This document shows, piece by piece, positions 44,361 through 55,170 of a stretch of 64,000 nt of DNA. This stretch comes from Diphasiastrum complanatum (taxonomy: Eukaryota; Streptophyta; Lycopodiopsida; Lycopodiales; Lycopodiaceae). Made by a program: the position numbers and the translations under genes. The notes beneath the pieces were generated by a model. That model did no database searches. It worked only from the letters and a program-made list of their open reading frames with translations, and was not told the DNA's origin. The DNA lies in the NCBI GenBank assembly GCA_029204225.1, contig CM055107.1:30591410-30655409 (forward strand), written 5' to 3'. The number at the start of each line of letters is the position of its first letter. The stretch's first letter is position 1.

Positions 44361-45301
44361 GGTCTATGTTTCAAGCCGGGTCAGATGCCAAGGTTGAAAT
44401 GACCAATATTGTGAGCATGTAAGTGCTCAAAGGCCTACCATAGCATGCGCTTGTAGTCTCTTATAGGTGCCTCACATACTACTACTAGCCTCAGAAAAGT
44501 GTTTTCCAACATTGGAACATGTCAAGAGTCCTTCTGGCCCTCTTATCATAACTCAATTATTCTTGTTGTGTTGTTGTCCTCTCCTCCAGACCTACAACAA
44601 TATCCAAAACATCATTCATCTCAAGAAGTGATTCCATCTTCTCTTTTCACAATGAGTAGTTACTTGAGGTAAGCCTATCATTGGATTTCAACATGACTCC
44701 ACTTGATGTTGCCATATAGCAATGACCTGATCTTCTCTTTCAACCTGTTTCAATGCACAAGAAACTTCTTTGAAAAACAAAAAAAAATTTCAAAGAGAAA
44801 TCACAAAGATTTGAAACTACTCAATTCACTTCTAATACTTCTACCAAGCAATTCAACATATAGAATCATAAAATCTTGATCAACCTATGATCTACCTTCA
44901 ATCTAATGACTTTTGCCACTTCCTAGATTGAAACACACTCAAATGAAGTCCAATAATCTCACTATCTAGAGATCCAATTGAAATTCAAAAATTGACAAAA
45001 TCACAAAAAAATGAATATTTCAAGGTCTACGTTCAAATGCTAAAAATTTGATATGCAATCTATTAGCCACCACTTAGGCTAATCCAATGATCCAAAAATT
45101 GGCCAAATCCAACATGTGAATCCAAAAATCGAAATTGATCAAGTTACAAACCTATATAGGGTTTTGATCTACAAAAGATCCAATCTACAAATTCAAGAAA
45201 CTCGATTTCCTCTCTAGCATGCTCTAGCCTTGATATCTTCACCAAATCATTGATGGATACAATTTTCTCCTTCATAACCTGAAACACAAGCTCTGATACC
45301 A
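44361..45301 (-). pseudogene. Copia-5-family relic: leader and Gag start
   Basis: A minus-strand homologue of 49047-49950. It has the primer-binding site (TGGTATCAGAGC, 45290-45301), a leader with TTGAAACACACTCAAATGAAG (plus strand), and a Gag start at 44715: MATSSGVMLKSNDRLTSSNY then EKMESLLEMNDVLDIVVGLEE, close to the Copia-5 Gag. It is full of stops further on. Confidence 0.7.
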
Positions 45302-45392
45302 TGTGAAAGAATTTAGATCATTGATAATCCAAATTCATAAAGGATCATTGGTTATAAAACAAGTTACTCCACCAATCTTGCCAATAACACGA

Positions 45393-47415
45393 TGATAAAA
45401 AAAAAAAAAGAAATGACATAGAGATCTTTTTTTTTTTAATTTTTTTTAAAAAATTATCCATATCAAAAATACCTCATAAAGGTATTGTAATATTAAAAAA
45501 ATATTGTATTTTGCAAGATAATTAATCAAGCTACTAAAATTTGTTAATAGATTTTTATTAATAACTGCAAATTAGCTTATATGAAATAATAATACTATTC
45601 AAAATAAAATCATTAGACACAACCACTAGAATAACTAAAATAAAATTTTTTGCTTATTTAAAACAAAAGCTTTTAATTTCTTTTTGTAAATTTTAAAAAT
45701 AATAATTCTTGTATCAAGAAAAATATTTTTTAAATTATGACCAAAATTTAAATTAGTAATTAAAACTTTTCTTATATTTAAACATTAAATGATTGCAAAT
45801 GAAATTATTTCCAAAAACGTATATAAAAATACAATGAAAAATTAAAATATTTAAAACTTGACAGCTCGTTGTAATTTTAGTTTTGCTAATATTCAAATAA
45901 CTAAAAAAATGCTAAATCTATCTTTTTAATACAACCAAATTTAAAAACATTAAATTAATCAAAAAGATTTCAATACACAATATTTTAAAAAATATAAATG
46001 CAATTGTTTTTTGGAACAAAAGAGAATTTATTACTCCCAGAATTCATCAAGATCATTTACATCTTTCTCTTTTTCTTGAGGAGTCACTGTAGTATCAATT
46101 GGCACCTCTTCCACAATTCCTTTGACAACTGTAATCACATTATAGTCCTGAACTAGGACATTAGCAAACTCCTCTATATCACCCACTTTTCCGCTAGCAG
46201 GAGATTGGGGTTCTTTGGACAAGGGAATCACTAAGTCCTCGTTGTTTGAATTCTTTCCTACCTCAGCTAGTTCATCTGACAAAACCGAAAGAGATTTCAT
46301 TTTCATTTTTACAAAATCAACTAAATTAGCATCTAAATCTACTGGAGCAACATGCCTACCTTTCTGAATAATACATGCGCTCGTGGTGCCGCTACCGCTA
46401 AATAAGTCCAAAACCCAATCAGTTGGGTGAGAAAAAAATATCAATTAAATGATTAATTAATTGTTGTGGCTTTTGGTAGGGACAAACCAAGGAACCCATC
46501 ATTAATTTTTTAAGTTTTTTCGTCACGATTGAATATTTGAACAAGTTGCCAAAACTTGTCAATCTGGAGGTGTTGTAATGAAACGAGCACTTGTCGTCCA
46601 AAGAATAATAATCAATGGTTATATATTCTATTTTATTGTAAAGTCGCGCTCCTCCCGAGTTTTTGACATTGGGCTTGTACTTGAAAAAAAACATTATAAC
46701 TAAAATAAATAAAAAATTTCAAATTGTTTAGGTTAACATTGTTGCTTATACTAAATTTAGAATAAAACTTTGAATTAAAATATGAATTAATAATTCACGA
46801 ACTTAAAGATTTACCACACAACATTTTCTATTTTCGCGTTATAAAAAGTTAATAAAACTTTCTATACTAAAGTTGATTGCCAAGAGGAATGAAAAATAAC
46901 AACTCTCCAAATAGGAGATGATGTGATTTCAAGAAACCCTTGCATGAAACTATGAATTTCAGTGAATTTGAAAGGAAAATCATCATTTAATGATTCCTTC
47001 ATCTGAAATCTATATGGTATATTGACAATGCAGAGTGTGTAAGGCCTTTTTTTTAAGAAGTTCTGAATTGAGAGACATCAGTGAAAATTCTATAGCAAAT
47101 GTACTTTAAAAAAGAGATTGTGCGAATATAATTTAAGTCGTTTTGTATTTCAATGGGATTTTGAGTTTCAAAAATCTTTTGTTCTCTTGAATTATTATTT
47201 CATTTATAATTATGATGGTTTTATGAAATTTGCAAAAAAAAAACTCATAGCTCTTTATTCAAAATATGTATTTTTTTTTGGCTTTTTTTAAAATTGTTTT
47301 TGAGATTTCTTAAAAGAATCCATGATTTTAGCCTAAAACTAGGACCATTAAAAAACACCAAAAAAAATTACTCTTTTTTAGGTCAAAGTCCCAAAGCAAA
47401 TGTCATCATGTTTAA
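45393..47415 (-). mobile_element. 2.0-kb AT-rich insert encoding an amino-methyltransferase fragment
   Basis: The block interrupts an LTR whose intact form is known from 48405-49046, so both borders can be read. The ends are AACACGATGATA on the left and, inverted, AACATGATGACA on the right (10 of 12 match). The flanking LTR sequence shows a possible AAT duplication. The block is distinctly richer in A+T than its surroundings. Its only recognisable gene is the methyltransferase at 46031-46694. Confidence 0.6.
46031..46694 (-). pseudogene. bacterial-type N4C/N6A DNA methyltransferase, C-terminal half
   Basis: Minus strand: after an acceptor-like TTTTTTTTCAAG, the frame has KYKPNVKNSGGARLY, then LVCPYQKPQQLINHLID, a one-base indel in an A-run (46432-46438), then FSHPTDWVLDLFSGSGTTSA and GRHVAPVDLD. 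The order QKPxxL followed by VLDLFSGSGTT (motif I, AdoMet-binding FxGxG) and a GR...D block is that of amino-methyltransferases whose catalytic D/N/S-PPY motif lies upstream. That motif is not seen here. A tail of ~80 residues, acidic and ending DLDEFWE, is unlike bacterial enzymes. Probably inactive as it stands. Confidence 0.65.
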
Positions 47416-47600
47416 TGTAGAAAAATCAGCATCTATACACAAAATAGAATGCAAACACTAATAGAACTTGATCGTTTAACATGAATCAAAACATAAATAG
47501 AAACTATGGTCCGTACAAAAACAGTTTCCTACTGTATTTCACATGTGTGAACCTAAAAATGACAAATATAAATATGACCATTCATCGGATCCTATGCAAA

Positions 47601-48404
47601 GAGTAGATCAATTTGTTTTTTTACTTCGTCTCTATCCGAGTTCTAATAAGAAAGTTAGTGATGACACAAGAATAGACAAGTTTTCTCTTTACCAGATTGT
47701 AAATCCTCACATGGTGGAGACATGCCACATTATCAAATGTTCATCTTGTGCTAGTATGATATGAATCTTTGATTTACCATAACTTTCTTATTTGAATTCT
47801 ATTGGAAATAAGGTAAAAAAACGAAATGATCTACTCTTTGCATATAATATGATGGAATAGTCATATCTTACATATAATTCTATAAAATATAAAGCTTGTA
47901 TTTTTATTTCATTATATAGTTCTTTTTGAATTTGTATTTTCAAATTTGAAAAAAGCATAAAAGTAAAATTTAGATCAACTTCAAGTTTTCTTTTAGCAGT
48001 TTAAGTTAAGAGGATTTGAACATGAGTTTCCATATTGTGAGTAAATTTGCATGAGTCTTGTGAGTTTTTTCCAATGAATACTGGAGATTGTGGTTTTGTT
48101 CATTTTGATATAAAACAATAGAACATCTAGGAAACATTCTTTCAAGTCAATGAATGTAGTCTTGTGAGTCTTTTCACAAATGTAAAAAATCAATGTACAT
48201 GGTCATTTTAAATATGGTTCCAAGTTGATTTAGTCACTTGTACATACAAAAGTTCATTTTTAGCTTGGCAATTTTGGCAAAACATGACTAGTTTAGGTCA
48301 AGTTTTGGATAAGCTAGGCCAAATAACTCTAGAGAGAGGAGAGAGAGTCAGCATTCTCAACTATAAAAAATAGGCATTGCACTAGAATAGTAGAACCTAA
48401 TAGA
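47601..48404. other. AT-rich spacer, no gene recognised
   Basis: It includes the probable remainder of the interrupted LTR and unassigned AT-rich DNA up to the Copia-5 insertion point. A 73-codon frame at 47543-47764 has no recognisable domain. Confidence 0.4.
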
Positions 48405-49046
48405 TGTGAGAGATTTCAACAAGTTCAATCATATTTTGGTAAATTGTCAATTGAGGCTGAAACTTATTTTAGACTTAGAGATAAACTTTTTGAAGTTATA
48501 TTAGTTTAAAATACATTCAATAAACACTTTTTGAAAGTGTGGAAAAGTTGGTAGTCGAGTTTGAGAGAGATTCAAATTTGAATGTTGGGTACTTTGAATC
48601 TTGGACCCAAAATAGTAGGGTTATTATTTTGGAGAGAAAGCCAAGAGGCCGAATAGGATTTGGACCTGTTATAAAAGGAGGAAACTCGTGGAGAGACACA
48701 TCTTCTCTCTTCTCTCTCTCATTTCATAATTATACATGGTTCTCTTTGGGTTTTACTACTCATTGGTGCACTCTCATGATGTTATCTTGCAATTCTATGT
48801 GTAGAATGATCATTTATTGTTATTTTCGGTTTCACACGTGTGAAATATAGTAGGTTACCATTATTGTATGGAAAACAACTATATTCTATGTTTTGGTTTA
48901 TGTTTGATCAGTATCTCTTAGAGTTTGCATCTCATTTTGTATGTAGATGCTGAGTTTTCTACATTGGCAGGATTGTTGGTTTGTTTCTTTTGTAGCCAAA
49001 GATCAGGGATATGGATTGAATCTTGAATGATCTGAAATCCTTCACA
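48405..49046 (+). repeat. Copia-5 5' LTR (642 bp)
   Basis: Same length as the 3' LTR with scattered substitutions. It contains the perfect 16-bp palindrome TTTCACACGTGTGAAA at 48830-48845. A TATAAAAG box at 48670 followed by a CT-rich stretch is a credible promoter with start site shortly downstream. Confidence 0.9.
48670..48677 (+). promoter_or_regulatory. candidate TATA box of Copia-5 LTR
   Basis: TATAAAAG lies in the middle of the LTR, followed ~30-45 bp later by a CTTCTCTCTTCTC stretch. The same box is in the 3' LTR near 59745. LTR promoters of Copia elements sit in this position. Confidence 0.45.
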
Positions 49047-49649
49047 TGGTATCAGAGCTATTGTGTTTCAAGTTATAAAAGGATCAGCCATCTTTAGCAA
49101 GGATTTGGAGGAGTTACCAATTCTAGAGCATGTTAGATTGATTTCTACTCAAAAATCAGCATTTTTGCATGTGTAGAATTGATCTTTTGTAGGTCAAAAC
49201 TCAATATAGGTTTATATACTTGATCAATTCCGATTTCACACATGGTTTACTAAAATTAGACGATTTTTGGTGCCATAGGAAGGTCTCATTAGAGGCTACA
49301 AGATGATATATCAAGTTTTTAAAAATTGCAGGTAGAATTTGAGATATTCAATTTTTTTGCGATTTTGTCAAAATTCTAATTTTGATTAGATCTCTAGTTT
49401 GTGAGGTTATTGAACTTCATTTGAGTGTGTTTCAATCTTAGGAAGTGGCAAAAATCATTAGAATGAGGATAGATCATAAGTTGATCAAAATTTTACTATT
49501 CTATGTGTTGATTTTCTAGTTAGAAGTGCTAGAAGAGATTTGAGAGGTTCCATATCTTTGTGATATCTTTTTGAGTCCATTTGTTGACATTCAAGAGAGT
49601 GCTTTGTGCATTAAAACAAGTTAAAAGAAGAAGATAAGGTCATTACAAC

Positions 49650-50050
49650 ATGGCTACAAGTGGTGAATTCATGTTGGAAGGCAATGATAGGCTTACCTCA
49701 ATCAGCTATTCTACTTGGAAAGTGAGGATGGAGTCCTTATTGGATATGAATGAGTTGATGGAGATTGTTGCAGGTGTGGAGGAGAGGCCTCAAACACCTG
49801 GAGATCAAGTGAGGTATGACAAGAGAGCTAAAAAAGCTCTACACATGATTAAGATAAATGTTACCAATGAGCTTCTCAAGGAAGTTGGTAAGTGCATGTA
49901 ATCTTTGGAGGCTTGGGAAGCTTTGAAGAAGCTTTATGAATTCAAGTCTACATCAAGAGTGCTTACTCTTAGGAGGAAAATCTTTCAAAGTTTGCAAAAG
50001 AAGGAAGAGAGCTTTGTTTTGAGGGTTAAAGCATTCAATGATAAGTTAGC
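49650..50050 (+). pseudogene. Copia-5 Gag, interrupted
   Basis: MATSGEFMLEGNDRLTSISY, then WKVRMESLLDMNELMEIVAG, AKKALHMIKINV and, after one TAG at 49899, SLEAWEALKKLYEFKST and LRVKAFNDKLA. At KLA the frame enters the nested DNA element (50051). The missing next residues, NLSSLEDNDGVSM, are found at 57999 on the far side. This gives the exact insertion site. Confidence 0.8.
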
Positions 50051-50585
50051 ATTTTTGTCAAAAAAATTGCGAAAACAGTTTTTGCAATTTCGGTCCCGCA
50101 ATTTTTTTGGCTAATTTTTCGCACTTTTTATGGCTAAATTAACTATAAAAAAATTGCGAAAACCCACCCACAATTTTTTGGCATAATAATTGCGAATTTA
50201 TTTTTACAATTTGTTTTTGCAATTTCTTTGGCTGATATTTTTTGCCAGAATTTTTGGGCAAAAATTGTCAAAAAAATTGCGAAAATTCATTTTTGCAATT
50301 GTTGTGGCAAAAATTGTGGATATTTTTTTGCAATTTTTTGCTCAAAAATTGCGAAAAAAATTGCAGAAATTCATTTTCGTAATTTTTTTTTAAAATAGTG
50401 TCAGAAATTTGCTGAAAATAAATTCGAAATAAAATATAAATTGCGAATTTATTTTTCGTAATTTTTATACATTATTTTGAAAAAAAATTACAAAAATGAA
50501 TTTTTGCAATTGTTTTGGCAATTTTTGTCAAAAAAATTGCCAATAAATACCTGTAATTTGTTGGCTAAAATTGCAAAAAATATCA

Positions 50586-50614
50586 CCAACCCTAAACCCT
50601 AAACCCTAAACCTC
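50586..50614 (+). repeat. short telomere-type run (CCCTAAA)
   Basis: AACCCTAAACCCTAAACCCTAAACC, the plant telomere motif, inside the nested DNA element. Too short to mark a former chromosome end; such runs are common in plant repeats. Confidence 0.8.
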
Positions 50615-50858
50615 GATAGCAAGTTCTTTACCTCAAATAACGGCTGAGCTAAACATGACCGTTGTGGTGTCGGATCCATCTCTCCTTTTCCATCCACTCA
50701 GGACATTTTGGCGTTAAATTTTCTACCTCTACTTTATCAATGTCGTTCTTGAGTCTCTGTCTCAATGAACAAAAACTGGACGACAATTTGTCCTTGAAGT
50801 ACTGTGATGAAAACTGGCAATCATATTTTGCTTGTGATATGAAATAAAACTCATCAAA

Positions 50859-50979
<121 letters not shown>

Positions 50980-50982
50980 GAT

Positions 50983-51762
50983 CTATATAAGATTCAAATA
51001 AAAGTAGAGTAGTACCAGCAATGCTTGACGAATTGTCTCGATTTGCACCTTTGGTACAATTGTTGGATAATGTAGATCCAACTTGGCCTTCATCAACATG
51101 AGCATGCACATCTTATCTATCATTAGTTTATCGTTGAAGGTGTGCTCAAGGGGATTAAGGAATCGTCTCTTTAAATCATCTATGACCCGACGCTTCTCAG
51201 TGATAGGGACAGCCCTCCAGTCTCCGAACATATTCCTATCAAATGCCCCATGACAGAGCTCTCTCATATAATCTAGGACCTCCTTCCCCTTAACATCCTC
51301 AACTATATCCCCTGACGTATCAATGTCATAGTATATTATCGGATCGGCTCTAGCAGGTGGGGCGTTGTAACCAGGTGGTGGTGCGTCATGCACGGGTGAG
51401 TCATCTCTATTTTTAGGCTCCTCGAAATCATCGTCACCTCCACAAGCAAAAAAACAACCACCTAAATGACTCTTACATGGTGCTGACCTAGCAACGCGAG
51501 GTGTAGAGGTTTGAGGAGTGGACCTATGTGGTGAGGGCCTCTATGATGGTACGGGTGAGGGCCTCTGTGATGGTATATGTGAACGTGCACTAGTGGGGGG
51601 CCTCTGAGGACTACCCTGTTGTGAGGCCGCTGGAGAGTTTAACATGGACCTATACTGCTAAAGAACAACATCCATTTGTTCTCTCTGCCTAGCAGGTGCA
51701 CTACTTAATCAGTTCATACACTCTTCATGAGACAGAGACCCAAGAGATGGAGGGTCAGACAT
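50983..51762 (-). pseudogene. plant-transposon protein fragment (first exon)
   Basis: It starts MSDPPSLGSLSHEECMN at 51762 and is proline/serine/arginine-rich (SPQRPPTSARSHIPSQRPSP), with three in-frame stops in the first ~90 codons. It then reads DAPPPGYNAPPARAD and a conserved-looking block FGDWRAVPITEKRRVIDDLK, NDKLMIDKMCMLMLMKAKLD, ending near a GTACTAC donor. The W..VP...K..V...L pattern resembles proteins of plant CACTA-type transposons, only weakly. Two of the stops are TAG, possibly former CAG. Confidence 0.45.
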
Positions 51763-51779
51763 CTGCATATTAAAAATGA

Positions 51780-52838
51780 ACTACGATTAAGATAACAATG
51801 ATGATCATAAAACATAAAATTAACTATAACCACAAACCTAAACATAAGTTTTATTCTCTTTTTATTCAATTTCTCTTTGATAATCCACGGTTTCTAAATC
51901 TTTAATTTAAATCTTTTACCCTAAATCTCTTATATCATGTCCTCATGTATACCCTTTATATAAATCCTTTAATCTAAACTCTAAACACTAAAGCCCTTTT
52001 CAACTGTCTTACTTGTTTTCATGATTTTAAAATGTTTATATTTATCAAGCTGTAGCAAATGCTCTTCACATTATTTTAGAAAGTTTCAATTGAAAGAAAA
52101 TACCCACAAACAAAGCAACAAGATTTTAACAACACAAAACAAGAATATTTCAACAAAACAAAAAAACAAGATTCACAATAAACAATGCTCACCTTGTCTC
52201 CAAAAACTTTGTTTCAAAAGCTTTACCCCAAAAAACTTTACTCCAAACTGAGGATATTGTGATAAAAGTGAGAAAAAAGAGTGTCAATGAGAGAGAGACA
52301 GAGACAGAGACAAAGAGGGAGAGGGAGAGCAAGCTTGACTCCAAGCTTTACTCAAACTACTTTAACTCTAATGAAAGGGAAACAAAAGAGTTTCAATGAG
52401 AGAGATAAAAGGATAGAGAGTCATCAAGGTTTTCAAAAAACTTACTTTACTCCAAGCCCTACTCCAATATTTACACCCTTTTAAATAGCTTTATTCCTTT
52501 TGAGAAGCTTTCTTATGCTCTCTTTGAAAAGGTTTACAAGCTTTTAAATAGCTTTACCTCAAGCTTTTGAAAGCTTTTGAAAAGCTTTAACTCTGATGAA
52601 AAAAAAACAAAAGAGTGTCAATGAGAGAGAGAAAAGAACATAAACAACAATAAACACAAATGTAACAAAGCAAAACAAGTAAACTTTTGAATGTTGGCTA
52701 TGGTGCTTAGCTTTGTGTCCAATGCTCAACTTTTTGCTCAAGCCTTGGCTATAGTGAGAAGGTAAAGAGCTTTGGCTGTGACAAAAGAACATAAACAACA
52801 ATAAACACAAATGTTTAAAAAAAAAACAAATAAACCTA
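51780..52838. other. repeat-rich spacer inside nested element
   Basis: It contains imperfect direct repeats (AACATAAACAACAATAAACACAAATG near 52639 and 52789; TTTTGAATGTTGGCTATGG near 52686 and again at 57608 on the far side of Copia-6) and purine-rich GAGAGACAGAGACAGAGAC (52290-52325). No gene seen. Confidence 0.5.
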
Positions 52839-54340
52839 GTTAAAATAGCAATGATTGACTTATACAGTGCTTTCTTATTTCGACGGCACCACGTGTGCTT
52901 AGTTCTAGAGTTATCGAGCCATCTTTCTTTTAAGAGCCCTTTGAGTGTTTTTAAGGAACTCATCTTTGTACTTACAAGTAGTTTTGGAATATATAGTTTG
53001 AAGTGAGCAATTCTGAATTCTTGTTGCACTTGACGTTGTGCTGTGGTGATTGATCTGGTCGGGTGTTTTCTTAACTTGGTATCAGAGCCCTTGGTGGCTG
53101 GAATCACCGGACAAGAACAGAAAGCTACAAATTCACGACGGTTTGTTGGCTAGGAAGCACAAAACTGAGTCTGTGGAGATTCGTGGAACGGCTCAAAACT
53201 GTAAAAAGGATTCAGAGACAGGGAATTTATGGTTGAATAAAAAAGCAAGCAAGTTTGAAGCTGAAAAATTCTTCTGAAGGGTTGCTTGGCGTTTGTAATT
53301 GGTTTGAATCCAATTGAATACCGTTTGAAGAGCGGTTTGGAGCAGAAGATAACCTACAGTAGGGCGACCTCAGTCAGTTAGGAGCTGCAAAGAAAAGCTC
53401 AGGGAAAGCCTGAATAAAGCTCAATATATTCTTCTCTTCAAAATTGCTAGGGTTTCAAGGGACAAAATCTGAGATATCTCTTTGTAGGAGGACGTTTTCA
53501 AAGCTGTGAGAGGCTGTGAATGGGCGCCCTGGTAACGCAATTCAGCGGTAGGGAGGTCGCGACTGGCCGTGGAGGAGGAAGGCAACTAGTGCGATTCATG
53601 AGAAGCTGCCATAGCCCGTGAAGGAGAGAGAAAACTCCATCGCTGGAAGAGAGAGGAGGAGGAGAGGTCACGGGAGCTGTCGCGCGCTCAGTCCTAATCA
53701 TCAGCTAGCGGCCCGAAGTGTTTAGTGCTTCGAAGGCCTTTGATCAATGCACAAACGCGTTGACAGCCATCCGATCTTGATTCATACAGATCGACGATGG
53801 TCATTTCACAACAGGTGGGTCGTTGGATCTAAAGGATCTGTTGGATTGAAATGAAAAAGTTTGAAGGGGTATGAAGTGCAAAGTGCATTGCAACTTCATT
53901 AAAAATCTTCAAACTGAAAAAATTGTTGGGTCCCAATTCTTTGAAGGGTGCAGTTTCTTCACACTGAAGAAACAGTTCAAAAACCCAAATTGCCCTTATT
54001 TTCACCTCCCTATTTTGACCAAACGAAAGGCTATAGCCTCCAAACGAAGAGCACCCTGACTGTACCTACAAGTACGGTACACCAAAACAGAGTGATTACC
54101 GTGGACAAAGTGTTCGAAGTGCGCCAGAAGTGATTTCACCATTCCACTGGGCAGGAAGCTGGGAGTTGGTGAAGTGAAGCATTTTGGAAAACGACGGCAG
54201 TTTGGCTTTCAATTTGGTGAAAGAGCGGCGGGTGGCCTGATAAGCTAAAAATTGTAGGTCGTTATTATCCATTTCTGACATCACGGTTGGCTCTAGCATG
54301 CACTTTATAGCCTACAGGTGAAGTTTTAAGCAGTTCGGAG

Positions 54341-55170
54341 ATGGCAAACATCAATGAGGCAATTTTGGGAAATGCAAGCAAACTTGATGGGGCTTCTAAC
54401 TACAACATCTGGAAATTCAAAATGAAGAGCATTTTGATGGAAAGCAGGTATTGAAGTCCGACCAAATACCACTCCAGTTGACATAAGGGCCTTTGATAAA
54501 AAGGCACAGAGAGCATTATCCTTGATCAATCTTTCAGTGAAAGACCATGTGATCACTCATATAAGTGATGCCATGACAGCTAGGGGAGCTTGGGAAGCTC
54601 TTAGAATGCAATTTCAAACTTGCAATCCAACTCGGGCCGTGTTCTTGAAGTCGAGATTGAACGCAATAAGGATGGAAGAAAATGAATCAGTGGGATCCTT
54701 CTTCACAAGGATAAAGGAGCTGAGAGATCAACTTGTGGCGATTGGAGAACCAATCAGAGATATTGAATTGGTACATACCACGATGAGCGGTGTCTCAGAA
54801 GGGCTACAGATGTTTGTGAGCGGCATTGCTTCGAGGGAGAGGTTGCCTACTTTTGAAGACTTCCACGGAATCATGTTGCAAGAAGAGCAGCGTCGCGAAG
54901 TGGTGAAGTCAAGACAAACCCCACAGGAGGATCAAGCCTTGCTTGCTAAAGGCAAGCAGAAAGGATGGAAAAGGATTTCTAAGAAATCCAAGGATGATGA
55001 TGACGAAGGAGAATCGTCATCAAAAGAAAAAAAGAAGAAGAAAGAAAAATGTTACTATTGCCACAAACCGAGCCATTGGGCACGCGAGTGTTATAAGAAA
55101 AAAACAGACATAAAGGCGGAAAAAGACTCAACAAGGAAACATTGTCGAAGATGATGGAGAAGATGACGAG
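54341..55170 (+). pseudogene. Copia-6 Gag
   Basis: It begins MANINEAILGNASKLDGASN, has WKFKMKSILMESR, one frameshift near 54450, then an open stretch with AWEALRMQFQTCNPTRAVFL and RLNAIRMEENESVGSFF, and a CCHC knuckle CYYCHKPSHWAREC near 55050. The stop lies just before the protease frame, which restarts at about 55150 in another frame. Confidence 0.85.

Larger units (their letters stand above)
45302..47600 (-). repeat. LTR of Copia-5-family relic, interrupted by an AT-rich insert
   Basis: LTR sequence starts next to the primer site (45302, TGTGAAAGAATTTAGATCATT) and stops near 45392 at CAATCTTGCCAAT. It resumes at 47416 with AATGTAGAAAAATCAGCATC and goes on through TTTCACATGTGTGAAC to at least 47590. 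In the intact Copia-5 LTRs these two pieces are continuous. Confidence 0.7.

Noticed and set aside
50586-50614. Former telomere or chromosome fusion point
   Set aside because: Only about three CCCTAAA units; similar short runs occur in the repeat array at 19290, 20005 and 21165.
52559-53107. 182-codon minus-strand frame over the Copia-6 5' LTR
   Set aside because: It crosses an LTR boundary and has no domain; a similar frame recurs over the 3' LTR simply because the LTR is repeated.
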